DNA of 61,286 nt from Ruminococcus flavefaciens (GCA_902777125.1 CACYSQ010000012.1:1-61286); one strand, 5' to 3'. Counted from the stretch's first letter, positions 51,819 through 59,948 are shown. The notes: generated from the sequence alone by a model not told the origin. Program-made: numbers and translations.

Positions 51819-52378
51819 ATCCCCAACTCCTTTACTTTCCGATAAAAACGGTTTGGTTTCATTTCGAGCTTTGACATTGTTGCTCTTGCGGTCTGCTCGC
51901 CGTTGCGCCACTTTTTGCATTCCCTCCGGAATTTAGATTCATCAAATTCAAGCGCCTGTCTTCCCTTATACACGCCACGTTCTTTCGCAAGCGCGATTCC
52001 CTCACGCTGACGTTCCAGAATCATTTCACGTTCAAATTCTGCAAGTCCGGCGAATATCGTGAGCATCAGCTTACCCTGCGGAGTAGATGTGTCAAATTGC
52101 TCCTTGACACTGCGGAGCTGAACGTCTTTCGCCCTTAGTTCGTCAACTATAGACAGCAAATCCCTTACAGATCGTGCAAGTCTTGCATACTCGGTCACAA
52201 TTACCGTATCGCCTTCTCGAACGTAAGTTCTCATAGCCGTGAGCTGCGGACGTGCAGCGTCCTTACCTGAGCATTTGTCGATGAAATACTTGTCAACGCC
52301 AAGCTCCGTGAAGGCTTCAAGCTGCCGTGCTTCGTTCTGTTCCTGCGTAGAAACACGGGCATATCCAATGAGTGCCAA
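51815..52378 (-). CDS. Serine resolvase
   Basis: A 187-residue small serine recombinase: IGYARVSTQEQ with the nucleophile Ser, then YARLARSVRDLL and GLAEFEREMILERQREGIAL, ending in a short HTH. It resolves cointegrates or multimers at res sites. The start is taken as TTG 52378 (MALIGYARVS is the usual beginning) with GGCGGTG upstream; GTG 52387 is the alternative. Two GAACATATATTC boxes separated by one base lie between promoter and start. Confidence 0.88.
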   Translation of the reverse strand: MALIGYARVSTQEQNEARQLEAFTELGVDKYFIDKCSGKDAARPQLTAMRTYVREGDTVIVTEYARLARSVRDLLSIVDELRAKDVQLRSVKEQFDTSTPQGKLMLTIFAGLAEFEREMILERQREGIALAKERGVYKGRQALEFDESKFRRECKKWRNGEQTARATMSKLEMKPNRFYRKVKELGI

Positions 52379-52396
52379 AACGATCACCGCCTTTAA

Positions 52397-52463
52397 GAAT
52401 ATATGTTCAGAATATATGTTCTATGTCCTGATAATATTATACCATAAATTTGAAATATGTCAA
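52397..52463 (-). promoter_or_regulatory. Resolvase promoter with double LexA-like box
   Basis: Minus strand: TTGACA (52458-52463), 16 bp, TATAAT (52436-52441), then GAACATATATTC twice (52410-52421, 52397-52408; period 13). The boxes differ from the LexA consensus GAACATATGTTC at one position; they could instead be recombinase sites. Confidence 0.6.
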
Positions 52464-52528
52464 TAGGAAAAATGGTATTTATACGGGATATTTTCACGCT
52501 GTTTCGCTGAGGTATAGCCAAATGCAAA

Positions 52529-52558
52529 ACAGGCACAGACTCTTTGTCTGCACCTGTT
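52529..52558 (-). terminator. Terminator
   Basis: AACAGG-CA-CAGAC pairs with GTCTG-CA-CCTGTT around TCTTT; the minus strand continues with TTTTGCATTT. Confidence 0.7.
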
Positions 52559-52564
52559 GTTTTA

Positions 52565-53560
52565 TTAACCGTATCTTGTAAAAAACATATAAATCGGAAG
52601 AAAATGAAGGAATATGAGATTTATTCCGGCTATAACAAAAACTGTATATTTGAACGGCGTACTTACAGCAATATCTTTACATATCTCAAAAAATGTGTCT
52701 CCTGTATCGGCTTTTCTGCGACTAACTAAATGAATTAAACCGCCTATTATACATACCACTATGTATATTGCCAATAATACAGCTATGCTCATAAGCAATG
52801 CAATTAGTATTCTTAACAGTGCATATATTAGACATTTTCCAAGCAGCGCCGAACCACCAAGCGAATAGTTATCGTAGTTATAGTACATATCAAGACCAAT
52901 CGGGAAAAGAAATGTCAGAATTATTGAAATCCATATTGCTGCTTTGCCTATTTTATTTAATCCGATAGCTACGCCAAGAAATATACTTAAAGGTACTTCC
53001 ACTGCACCAACTACAACAAAAATTATTCCTGCGGCGATAAAAATAATAAAAAGCAAAGAATATAGAACATATTTTATTTCTTCGCCAAAATGAAAAATAA
53101 TCTTCTTTATCGCTTTTGTAACCTCGTCCCAATAAACTTCAACCTGTTCCTCGGCTTCCGAATCTGCGTTATCTGTTGTCTGAGTTGTTACAGTTGTGAT
53201 ACGCTGTCCGGTAGCCTCCGCAAGAGCGTTAATCGTTGCCGAATCAGCTTTGCCGTTAGCGTCGATACCCTTACTCTTTTGGAACTCAATGAGCGCTGTT
53301 TCTGTGTTGCCTCCGAAGTTTCCGTCAACTGTCAAATTTGCGTTCATCGCCGTATTCAGCGCTGATTGAAGCCACTTTACATCTTCTCCGGTCGCTCCTT
53401 TGGCAAGCACGACAGAATCCGAGGGTATTGCATATTCCGTTGTGATCTCAGCCGCAGACTCAGCCAATGCCGGAAATGTTGTTAATGATATAATGCTGAA
53501 TAGAGCCATAAACGCCGCAACGAGCAGAACAATCATTCTCGGCAGTTTTCTTACTTTCAT
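52565..53560 (-). CDS. Membrane protein with peptidoglycan-binding domain
   Basis: A 331-residue protein: signal peptide (1-34), a PG_binding_1 domain (about 50-115, KGATGEDVKWLQSALNTAMN, VDGNFGGNTETALIEFQKSK, GKADSATINAL), a Thr/Glu linker, then four or five membrane segments in the C-terminal half (LYSLLFIIFIAAGIIFVVVG and others). The outer domain should bind the cell wall while the rest spans the membrane. Function unknown; on a mobile element it could aid transfer, exclusion or surface modification. AGGTTAT lies before the start. Confidence 0.8.
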   Translation of the reverse strand: MKVRKLPRMIVLLVAAFMALFSIISLTTFPALAESAAEITTEYAIPSDSVVLAKGATGEDVKWLQSALNTAMNANLTVDGNFGGNTETALIEFQKSKGIDANGKADSATINALAEATGQRITTVTTQTTDNADSEAEEQVEVYWDEVTKAIKKIIFHFGEEIKYVLYSLLFIIFIAAGIIFVVVGAVEVPLSIFLGVAIGLNKIGKAAIWISIILTFLFPIGLDMYYNYDNYSLGGSALLGKCLIYALLRILIALLMSIAVLLAIYIVVCIIGGLIHLVSRRKADTGDTFFEICKDIAVSTPFKYTVFVIAGINLIFLHFLPIYMFFTRYG

Positions 53561-53656
53561 ATAACCTCCAATCTATTTCAAAACGGCTGCCGTTTGACAG
53601 CCGAAGTTATTTATATCCAATTTCTGTTAAGATAATCCGGTAACTTTTGAATTCTA

Positions 53657-54616
53657 TTAGTTTTCTACTACAATTTTACCGTCGCCGTCAGGGTCTTTTA
53701 AAGTCTCTCTCATTTTATCGCTGTTAAGTGAAGTATCAACTTCTTTTAAGAAATACTGCTTAGCAAGTACAAATGTTACGTCACCATTTGAAGCATTACT
53801 ATTATCAGTAAGTCTATAAATATATGCCGGATATTCACCATACATATTCTTTTCAGCACTTCTAATTATGCTGTCAACTTCTATTGTATTGCAGCCAGTA
53901 TCAATTTCTCTATAAGTGTTTTCATATTCTTTTGTATCGTAAGCTGAAATGATTCCGTCATCTTTCATAATGTTAATTATTTCATCACGATAAGCTGGAT
54001 TAGTTGATTTGTGGGAAATACCACCGGCAAACCAAGTAAAATCATTGACATTGTTTTCAGCTGTTGAACTAAATTCATATACTGGCTGTTCTCTTAATGT
54101 TCCCGGTTTATTTGCTCTTTTGGCTTGAACCTTTACAAATAATATGATATTATTGTCCGCCTTATTTACACAATGGAATCTTACTTCGTCCTGATTTGAT
54201 AATTCTTTATCGGGGTCATAATCAACATAAGTAACATCATCGTAACTACCCTTTATTGCTTTAATTTCATATTCATCACCATATTTGTCAAGAAATTCAC
54301 CAAATGTTGTATATCCGCCGTTACGAAAAACATTATTTCCTATCTGAATCATACCAGAATGAATATCTGCATTTATTATCTCCTGTGAAGGTGAGTATGA
54401 GACTGATGATACTTTATTTTCGCTCTCCGTCACTGATGTTTCGTTGTTTGTAGCGGCTTCTGTATTTTCAGCTACTTCCGATGAACTATCTGTCTTTTCT
54501 GCTCCTGTCGTTGACTTTGCTGTACTTTCCGAGCTTGAACCGCTGCTTCCGCAACCGGCAAAACTGCCGCAGATACAAAGTGCTGCTGCCATTGCAATGA
54601 TTGACTTCCTTTTCAT
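53657..54616 (-). CDS. Lipoprotein cargo
   Basis: A 319-residue lipoprotein: lipobox GSFAGC (Cys about residue 22), a Ser/Thr/Glu-rich linker to about 75, then a domain with no recognised family (TTFGEFLDKYGDEYEIKAIK, FHCVNKADNNIILFVKVQAK). ATG 54616 follows GGAGG. It is expressed through a long structured leader ending in a terminator just before the ribosome site. A polypeptide 26 residues longer is open upstream but would include the terminator hairpin. Confidence 0.8.
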   Translation of the reverse strand: MKRKSIIAMAAALCICGSFAGCGSSGSSSESTAKSTTGAEKTDSSSEVAENTEAATNNETSVTESENKVSSVSYSPSQEIINADIHSGMIQIGNNVFRNGGYTTFGEFLDKYGDEYEIKAIKGSYDDVTYVDYDPDKELSNQDEVRFHCVNKADNNIILFVKVQAKRANKPGTLREQPVYEFSSTAENNVNDFTWFAGGISHKSTNPAYRDEIINIMKDDGIISAYDTKEYENTYREIDTGCNTIEVDSIIRSAEKNMYGEYPAYIYRLTDNSNASNGDVTFVLAKQYFLKEVDTSLNSDKMRETLKDPDGDGKIVVEN

Positions 54617-54639
54617 ATTGATTTCCTCCATAATAAAAA

Positions 54640-54663
54640 AGTGCGCAGCCGAAGCTACGCACT
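54640..54663 (-). terminator. Attenuator-like terminator before the lipoprotein gene
   Basis: AGTGCGTAGC/GCTGCGCACT with TTCG loop and T6 on the minus strand, 7 bases before GGAGG. Confidence 0.8.
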
Positions 54664-54686
54664 GAAAAATGCATAACTCCAATTGC

Positions 54687-54797
54687 TGCGACACAACTCG
54701 ATACTCTAAAAGAAAGCATACGAAAAAAGAGTATGCACTTTTACCATAATAGTAAAAGTATATACTTTACTTTTAGAGTTTATTCAGTTGTGTCGCA
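54687..54797 (-). ncRNA. Multibranched leader RNA
   Basis: TGCGACACAACT (54687-54698) pairs with AGTTGTGTCGCA (54786-54797); inside, ACTCTAAAAG pairs with CTTTTAGAGT (54703-54712, 54770-54779), enclosing GCATAC/GTATGC and CTTTTAC/GTAAAAG hairpins. Transcription from 54804-54832 begins almost exactly at the outer stem. With the terminator at 54640-54663 it forms a candidate riboregulator of the lipoprotein. Confidence 0.65.
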
Positions 54798-54803
54798 CTT
54801 ATT

Positions 54804-54832
54804 ATTATAGCTCATCTGACATATATTGTCAA
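54804..54832 (-). promoter_or_regulatory. Promoter of structured leader
   Basis: Minus strand: TTGACA, 17 bp, TATAAT, both consensus. Confidence 0.85.
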
Positions 54833-54847
54833 CTATTTACAGAAAAA

Positions 54848-54873
54848 AACACGCTGTAAAAATGCAGCGTGTT
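54848..54873 (-). terminator. Terminator of exonuclease gene
   Basis: AACACGCTG/CAGCGTGTT; the minus strand continues with TTTTTTTCTG. Confidence 0.85.
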
Positions 54874-54905
54874 ATAACGTAGATATAAAAATATGAGTGG
54901 TATTT

Positions 54906-55817
54906 TTATCTGTTATTCATCTTATTATAAACAAATAAAGTTGCATAACAGTCCGCAAGACTATTGTGTGCCTGCTCCGCACGACAATTCCAGTCATATC
55001 CGTAATATTGAGCTGCAAACGTCAGCTTTTTATATTTGTAGTTTTTGTAATACTCATCCCAATCATCATAGATAATGGCAAACTCTTTCATCGCATCAAT
55101 AAATTTGATGTTTTCCGGAAAAACTATTCCATTATTTTTTAGGAAATTCACATCAAATTGCGTATTATAGCCAATAATTCTATCAGCACGGCGCAGGATA
55201 GCATTTATCTCAGTAACTTTACTTGCAAAAGACGGTGCAAACCTTACCATTGCAGGGCTGATATGGTTAATACACTGCGCTTCATCCCACGTCTCGACAC
55301 ACGGCTTAAAATAGCTGTTGAACACGATTTCACCCTTGTCGTTGATAATTGATAGCTGTAACAACTCGTCATACTGTGGGTCGAGTCCTGTCATTTCTGC
55401 ATCAATGACGTAGCATTCATTTCCTTCACAGCTTGTCTTGATTTGATTTGACATCTCTAAGATGATCTTATGAAGCTCCTCAATTTTGCACTGATAAGGA
55501 GTGGCAATCTCTTTAATAAGTGCTTGATGTTGTTTCTTAGCCTCACGCGCTCTCTCCTCTAAGACTTCATTTCTATGCTGTTCTCGCCGTTCTTTATCCT
55601 TTTTTCTGCGCCTTTCACGTTCAGGAGCGAAGAACTCATCAAGCTGTGCCTTGGTAACTTTTGTCACTTGATCGGGACTATAATAAGTATAGATTTTTTG
55701 ATAATAACCACTTGCCCATAGTCTAATTCCTTCCGCACCTTGCATTGGTAAGTAGCCGTGCAATGCCCACTGCCTTGCGGTCTTATACTCTGGATAACTG
55801 TATGATTTTACTTTCAT
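54906..55817 (-). CDS. DEDDh 3'-5' exonuclease
   Basis: A 303-residue protein. The C-terminal 170 residues hold ExoI VIDAEMTGLDP, ExoII IIGYNTQFDVNFLKN and ExoIII AHNSLADCYAT, a complete DnaQ-type DEDDh site. The N-terminal part includes a highly charged helix (PERERRRKKDKERREQH) likely to contact nucleic acid. ATG 55817 follows AAAAAGGAG. Intact, in contrast to the exonuclease fragment at 12996-13385. It lies 57 bases after the replication gene and is likely a cargo or replication accessory. Confidence 0.85.
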   Translation of the reverse strand: MKVKSYSYPEYKTARQWALHGYLPMQGAEGIRLWASGYYQKIYTYYSPDQVTKVTKAQLDEFFAPERERRRKKDKERREQHRNEVLEERAREAKKQHQALIKEIATPYQCKIEELHKIILEMSNQIKTSCEGNECYVIDAEMTGLDPQYDELLQLSIINDKGEIVFNSYFKPCVETWDEAQCINHISPAMVRFAPSFASKVTEINAILRRADRIIGYNTQFDVNFLKNNGIVFPENIKFIDAMKEFAIIYDDWDEYYKNYKYKKLTFAAQYYGYDWNCRAEQAHNSLADCYATLFVYNKMNNR

Positions 55818-55874
55818 TTTTTTCTCCTTTTTATCATAATAATCAATCGTACAAAGCACTTAAACTACAAACGA

Positions 55875-56867
55875 TCAACCACCGATATAGGTGTTATAAA
55901 GCGTAAGAGTATCAACAATGCTCATTGCAGCCCTATAAATCGCCTCACAATCAAACTCTAATTTCTTTTCATTAGCTTTGATAATTGCTTCTATTTTCTT
56001 CTTCTCTCTATAGCAAAGTCTGTTCCAGTAATTGAGCTTCTTAGGTGATTCCAAAAGGAGATCAACGAGAACTTTTTCTGTATCATTCAATTTGACTGAA
56101 TAAGTTTTTCTGCGAGCAATACCCTGTTTTATGTAAATCTCCGGAAGCGTCTTGATAAGATCGCTATTCCAATTACTGCCTAAAGGATTTCCCAGAGTAA
56201 GTTCAACTCTTGTAAGGTTATAAGGCAGTCCTGCTTCCTTATGCTTATCGTAAACTTTCACTCTTCCGCGAGTGTTCCTCTTCTTTCCGAGGTATTCGGA
56301 AGGCGAATCTTTGGTTGTGTAAATATCAATTTTAGTGCGCTTATCCTTGATAACTGAAACGGATTTACGAACAACAGGAACATCAACAGCAGCGTCAAGA
56401 CGCTTGATAGTATATGATGTGCTGTTGCTTAAAAGAAACATAATGTCATCTAAGCACTGCTGTATATTAAAGCACTTATTAGGATTTACCTCCAAATAAC
56501 AGCGGTTAGGCACAACAGATGAATTGAGAACAAGACGCAGACACATAGTTGCATCTTTATCGTAAACTACTTTGTATACCTCAGTATAATGGTGCGGTCT
56601 CTTATCGGTATCAGTGCATACAGCATTTTTGATGTGCTGCTTAATCCAGTGTTCGTCAGCACAAATCTTATGGCTGATCTCGTCCGTAAGAAAGAAATCG
56701 ACCCTAAGATTGTCCACTGAATAAATATTATCACCAGAAATTATCGGAGCATAATAAGTCATTCCGTTGACAATTTCGTTTAAACAAACATCTTTGTTGC
56801 TAACAAGAGCGGTTTGCTCAGAAAAAAGCTCTATATTTTTTCTTTTTGTTTCATCTATTTTTTTCAT
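55875..56867 (-). CDS. Rep_trans-type replication initiator
   Basis: A 330-residue protein resembling rolling-circle initiators of the Rep_trans family: YTIKRLDAAVDVP, KVYDKHKEAGLPYNLTRVEL. These nick a double-strand origin with a tyrosine to start replication of the excised circle. Its presence suggests the element replicates after excision. It overlaps the excisionase gene by 17 bases. The nicking Tyr cannot be fixed by eye. Confidence 0.75.
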   Translation of the reverse strand: MKKIDETKRKNIELFSEQTALVSNKDVCLNEIVNGMTYYAPIISGDNIYSVDNLRVDFFLTDEISHKICADEHWIKQHIKNAVCTDTDKRPHHYTEVYKVVYDKDATMCLRLVLNSSVVPNRCYLEVNPNKCFNIQQCLDDIMFLLSNSTSYTIKRLDAAVDVPVVRKSVSVIKDKRTKIDIYTTKDSPSEYLGKKRNTRGRVKVYDKHKEAGLPYNLTRVELTLGNPLGSNWNSDLIKTLPEIYIKQGIARRKTYSVKLNDTEKVLVDLLLESPKKLNYWNRLCYREKKKIEAIIKANEKKLEFDCEAIYRAAMSIVDTLTLYNTYIGG

Positions 56868-57090
56868 AGTATCTCTCCTTAATTACATTGTTTTCGGGTG
56901 TTTTTATATAGCTTTCGTTAAAAAAATCAACTACGCTCTGTGCGTTAATAAGGATTTTTCCTCTGCCGACACGAACAGCCTTTACCTTTCCAGATAAAGC
57001 AAGCTGCCTTGCGTAGTGCTGTGCGATTCCGAATTTCTCGGCTGTTTCTTTCACGCCGAGCATTGTAGGAATACTATTGGAATTTTCCAT
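56851..57090 (-). CDS. Excisionase-like HTH protein
   Basis: A 79-residue winged-helix protein: TMLGVKETAEKFGIAQHYAR, then GKVKAVRVGRGKILINAQSV, the HTH_17/MerR-like fold of excisionases. It should steer the integrase toward excision and may regulate rep. ATG 57090 follows AAAGGAG. Confidence 0.8.
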   Translation of the reverse strand: MENSNSIPTMLGVKETAEKFGIAQHYARQLALSGKVKAVRVGRGKILINAQSVVDFFNESYIKTPENNVIKERYYEKNR

Positions 57091-57131
57091 AGTATTAACT
57101 CCTTTCATTTTTGAATAAATTGGATTTTCCC

Positions 57132-57160
57132 TTGCACACACTCCGAAAAAATGTTATAAT
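57132..57160 (+). promoter_or_regulatory. Promoter of small plus-strand transcript
   Basis: TTGCAC (57132-57137), 17 bp, TATAAT (57155-57160), antiparallel to the excisionase-rep operon. Confidence 0.8.
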
Positions 57161-57165
57161 AGGAG

Positions 57166-57235
57166 TGGGCAAGTATTATGATGTGGATATGGTATTTGCT
57201 TAGCGTCTGGCGTCGCAACCGCCGGACGTTTTTTA
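57166..57235 (+). ncRNA. Short plus-strand transcript with own terminator
   Basis: About 70 bases between the promoter and CGTCTGGCG/CGCCGGACG (57204-57228 region) followed by TTTTTT. It is divergent from the excisionase-rep operon and runs into the 3' end of the small HTH gene. It holds an ATG-ATG frame of 22 codons (57178-57246). It may be a regulatory RNA or a tiny mRNA. Confidence 0.6.
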
Positions 57236-57246
57236 TTGCTTTTTGA
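57178..57246 (+). CDS. Possible 22-residue hydrophobic-basic peptide
   Basis: MMWIWYLLSVW followed by RRNRR and a hydrophobic end: aromatic, membrane-active-looking, like type I toxins in composition. AGGAG is 12 bases upstream, a long spacing. The stop lies beyond the terminator hairpin and T tract, which argues against full translation. Confidence 0.25.
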   Translation: MMWIWYLLSVWRRNRRTFFIAF

Positions 57247-57412
57247 GTTCATCAATGATGCGGCAGAATTCTGCTTTTTCATTTTCCGTAAGCTCAAAAC
57301 GCAATCGACGAAATACTGTGTTTTCGTGAACTCCCATTTTAGCTGCTATTGCGTAAACAGGAACGTGTTCATTCTTCATCAGTTTTCTGAGGTCTTTATT
57401 TGCTTTCTCCAC
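57233..57412 (-). CDS. Small HTH protein (59 residues)
   Basis: A frame from GTG 57412, with AAAGGAG 8 bases upstream, to TAA 57233-57235: RKLMKNEHVPVYAIAAKMGV, HENTVFRRLRFELTENEK. The middle is a helix-turn-helix of the kind found in mobile-element proteins of Firmicutes. It is divergent from the XRE repressor and reads from the operator region 57459-57474. Confidence 0.65.
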   Translation of the reverse strand: MEKANKDLRKLMKNEHVPVYAIAAKMGVHENTVFRRLRFELTENEKAEFCRIIDELKKQ

Positions 57413-57458
57413 TTTTTTTCTCCTTTCAAAAAAAATTTGTGGTAGGGGTTGTAATTTG

Positions 57459-57594
57459 ATAACATAAGTGTTATAATAATGTTTAGAATAACATCACCGC
57501 TATCACCACTATCATAATACAACGCAAAATGATAATAGTCAAGCAAAATCCAAAATAATTTTCAGATACCCGCAAATAAGTAACAAATATGTTA
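57459..57594. promoter_or_regulatory. Two operator palindromes of the XRE repressor
   Basis: ATAACATAAGTGTTAT (57459-57474) and TAACAAATATGTTA (57581-57594) share the TAACA-N4-TGTTA core. They lie before the minus-strand small HTH gene and the plus-strand XRE gene, as expected for a switch repressor. Confidence 0.65.
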
Positions 57595-57612
57595 TCAGAA
57601 AGGAAGATATCA

Positions 57613-58392
57613 ATGAATGATAACACAAATTTAAAGAAAATAATTGGAGCGAGAATACAAGACGCTTTAACGCACAGACAAAAAAAACAAAAAGATCTTG
57701 CTGATCACTTAGGCGTGACTCCAAATACAATTTCATATTTTTGTAAAGGTAAACGTATGCCAAATACTGAACAAATATACCAAATATCAGAATATCTGAA
57801 TGTTCCAACAGATTATCTGTTCGGAAAGGTTAAAATGAGAAATCCTCAAATAATGGAAGATAACTTTCTAAAGATTTGTCAACAGACAGGATTATCAGCC
57901 GATACTATTGAGTTGTTTAAACAGCTTGATTCCTTTAGTTTTGAGATAAATAATGGTGACTTCACTATGAGAGACGCTATCACATTGTTGCTAAACAATA
58001 ATCATCTTAAAACTTTGTGCATTAATATTGTAAAATTTAAAAATTTATCAAACCACTACATCAGCAAAGTAATTGAAGAGTTGTCTTATATTATGGAAGA
58101 TAGCAATAATATTAATTTATTTAATCTTGATGAAGAGATGCAAGATTTATCTGAAAAAGTAGAATACAAGAAATACAAAACAGCTAAGACTTTTAATGAA
58201 ATTCTCGTTTCTTCCTATTGCTCGCTTTTTGACGAAGCAAGAGCATTGTACAATACTTACCGCTATTCAATTAGTGGAAAAACAGCTCAAAAGCAAGATA
58301 TCAAAGATGCTCAGAAAGAAGTAAAAGAATTAACAGAAAAATTTGAAAAGGAGATGTTAGAATATGGCAAACATAACCCCACGCAAGAATAA
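57613..58392 (+). CDS. XRE-family repressor
   Basis: A 259-residue protein. Residues 10-70 are a lambda-repressor-like HTH (KQKDLADHLGVTPNTISYFC, then EYLNVPTDYLFG). The rest is helical, likely for dimer formation or signal sensing. ATG 57613 follows AGAAAGGAAG. Its 3' end overlaps the integrase gene by 29 bases, so integrase is made from the same message and both come under its own control. Confidence 0.88.
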   Translation: MNDNTNLKKIIGARIQDALTHRQKKQKDLADHLGVTPNTISYFCKGKRMPNTEQIYQISEYLNVPTDYLFGKVKMRNPQIMEDNFLKICQQTGLSADTIELFKQLDSFSFEINNGDFTMRDAITLLLNNNHLKTLCINIVKFKNLSNHYISKVIEELSYIMEDSNNINLFNLDEEMQDLSEKVEYKKYKTAKTFNEILVSSYCSLFDEARALYNTYRYSISGKTAQKQDIKDAQKEVKELTEKFEKEMLEYGKHNPTQE

Positions 58393-59581
58393 GGACGGCA
58401 AGATAACTTCTGTCTCGATCAGAGTTTATCACGGCTACGATTCCGAAGGCAACCGCTTAAAGCCTTATACAATGAGTTGGAAACCGGAAAGAGAAATGTC
58501 CGAAAAGCAGATAATGAAGGAAGCCAATCGTCGTGCTGCACTGTTTGAGGAAGAGTGTAAAAACGGTAATATAAGCAGTACCCCTAATATGAAGCTGAGA
58601 GACTTCTGCAATACCTACCTCGATATAAAAACCGGTATCTTATCACCAAGAACATACGAATACTATACCAGAGTTATCAACGATCTCATAATTCCGTTAT
58701 TAGGGCATATCAGAATCACTGACCTCAAACCTGCACACGTTCAGCAGTTCATCAAGTATATTCAGGATAACAGCGAAAAGACCCCCTCACCGTCAACTAT
58801 CAAGCGTAAAGTTGCTATCTTGCAGTCAATACTCCGTCAGGCTGTAAAGCTCGGTCTGATACAGACTAACCCTGCAAATGCAGAACGCCTTACAATGCCT
58901 AAGCAGATCGCCCCGCAGGTAGAAATCTTCACACGTCAGGAAGCTGTTGATATGCTTGAAGCCCTCGAAGATGAACCGCTACAATATAAGGTTATCATCT
59001 ACCTTGCGATAATGTCCGGCGCTCGTGAAGGTGAACTTGTCGGGCTGAAATTCTCAGATATTGACTTCATTAATAACAGGATCACTATTGAACGAAGCGC
59101 ATATAAGCTCACAGGAAAGCCGATAGCAACTAAACCTCCGAAGGATAACGATGTGCGAACGGTCAAGGTCGATGATTATACAATAGACCTGATAAAGCAG
59201 CTCAAAGCTGAAAAGGAGCGTGAGCGTTTCCGGCTCGGCACAGCTTGGCAGGGAGACGAATGGCTGTTTACAAAGTGGGACGGCTCGATTATGTTCCCCT
59301 CAACTCCTTCACATTGGTTCAGAAGTTTTCTCAAACGTCACGGTTTGAAGCATAGGAAATTCCACGCCCTGCGCCATACCTCCGCTACACTGCTGCTTCT
59401 TGCCGGAACTAACGTCAAGCAGGTCTCCGGAAGATTAGGACACGCCGATCTCCGTGTAACAAATCAGTATCTCCACTGCATCGCTGAGGCTGACGAAGCC
59501 GCCGCCAACGCTCTCGGAAATATGCTCATAACTCAGCACAAGCGTACTTACGAACAGGAAAGCATCAAGAAAACAGGATAA
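58364..59581 (+). CDS. int: Tyrosine integrase
   Basis: A 405-residue recombinase. An AP2-like arm-binding N-terminus (PRKNKDGKITSVSIRVYHGY), a SAM-like core-binding domain (about 65-170) and the catalytic domain with R221 in GAREGEL, H334/R337 in HALRHTSAT and nucleophile Y369 in TNQYLH. It integrates the element into the tRNA-Ala 3' end. ATG 58364 follows AAAGGAG inside the repressor gene. The att site is 170 bases downstream. Confidence 0.95.
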   Translation: MANITPRKNKDGKITSVSIRVYHGYDSEGNRLKPYTMSWKPEREMSEKQIMKEANRRAALFEEECKNGNISSTPNMKLRDFCNTYLDIKTGILSPRTYEYYTRVINDLIIPLLGHIRITDLKPAHVQQFIKYIQDNSEKTPSPSTIKRKVAILQSILRQAVKLGLIQTNPANAERLTMPKQIAPQVEIFTRQEAVDMLEALEDEPLQYKVIIYLAIMSGAREGELVGLKFSDIDFINNRITIERSAYKLTGKPIATKPPKDNDVRTVKVDDYTIDLIKQLKAEKERERFRLGTAWQGDEWLFTKWDGSIMFPSTPSHWFRSFLKRHGLKHRKFHALRHTSATLLLLAGTNVKQVSGRLGHADLRVTNQYLHCIAEADEAAANALGNMLITQHKRTYEQESIKKTG

Positions 59582-59589
59582 AAAATATG

Positions 59590-59619
59590 GGACTCTCCTT
59601 CACGGAAAGTCCCTTTTCT
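59590..59619 (+). terminator. Terminator of integrase
   Basis: GGGACT-TCC/GGA-AGTCCC stem followed by TTTTCTTT. Confidence 0.75.
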
Positions 59620-59662
59620 TTGCATATCGTGTTCTGATTTCGCGTTTCTTTTTATCTGAATA

Positions 59663-59681
59663 GCGCACAAATGGCGCACAA
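59663..59681. repeat. Arm-type repeat near right end
   Basis: GCGCACAAATGGCGCACAA, the same as at 48270-48288, 70 bases inside the right att core. Confidence 0.6.
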
Positions 59682-59750
59682 TTTACGCTTAACAAAAAGA
59701 ACAGGCATTCTCTCAAATCTAAAAGAATGCCTATCCTAAGCCAAATTCAA

Positions 59751-59798
59751 TTGGTGGAGCATAGGGGATTCGAACCCCTGACCCCCACACTGCCAGTG
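59751..59798. other. Right attachment site in tRNA-Ala
   Basis: The 48-bp core overlaps the tRNA from its CCA end through the anticodon arm; identical to 48106-48153. Confidence 0.95.
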
Positions 59799-59827
59799 TG
59801 ATGCGCTCCCAACTGCGCTAATGCCCC
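59752..59827 (-). tRNA. tRNA-Ala (GGC)
   Basis: Read on the minus strand: acceptor GGGGCAT/ATGCTCC with one wobble, D arm with GCGCAGTTGGGAGCGC, anticodon stem CACAC with loop TGGCAGT (anticodon GGC), T arm GGGG-TTCGAAT-CCCC, and an encoded CCA. Intact; its 3' half is now supplied by the integrated element. Confidence 0.95.
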
Positions 59828-59839
59828 AAGTACCTGTAT

Positions 59840-59868
59840 ATTATACCACAGAGCACCGGAAATGTCAA
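59840..59868 (-). promoter_or_regulatory. Promoter of tRNA-Ala
   Basis: Minus strand: TTGACA, 17 bp, TATAAT. Confidence 0.85.
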
Positions 59869-59948
59869 GACTTTTTTCCAAAAAAGTAAAAAAAGCGGTG
59901 CAGAAAGTTCATCTGCGGGGAGGGAGATACGTTACGTAGGAAATTAAA

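Noticed and set aside
54687-54797. Retron msr-msd region
   Set aside because: The outer inverted repeat fits loosely, but there is no reverse transcriptase gene in the element.
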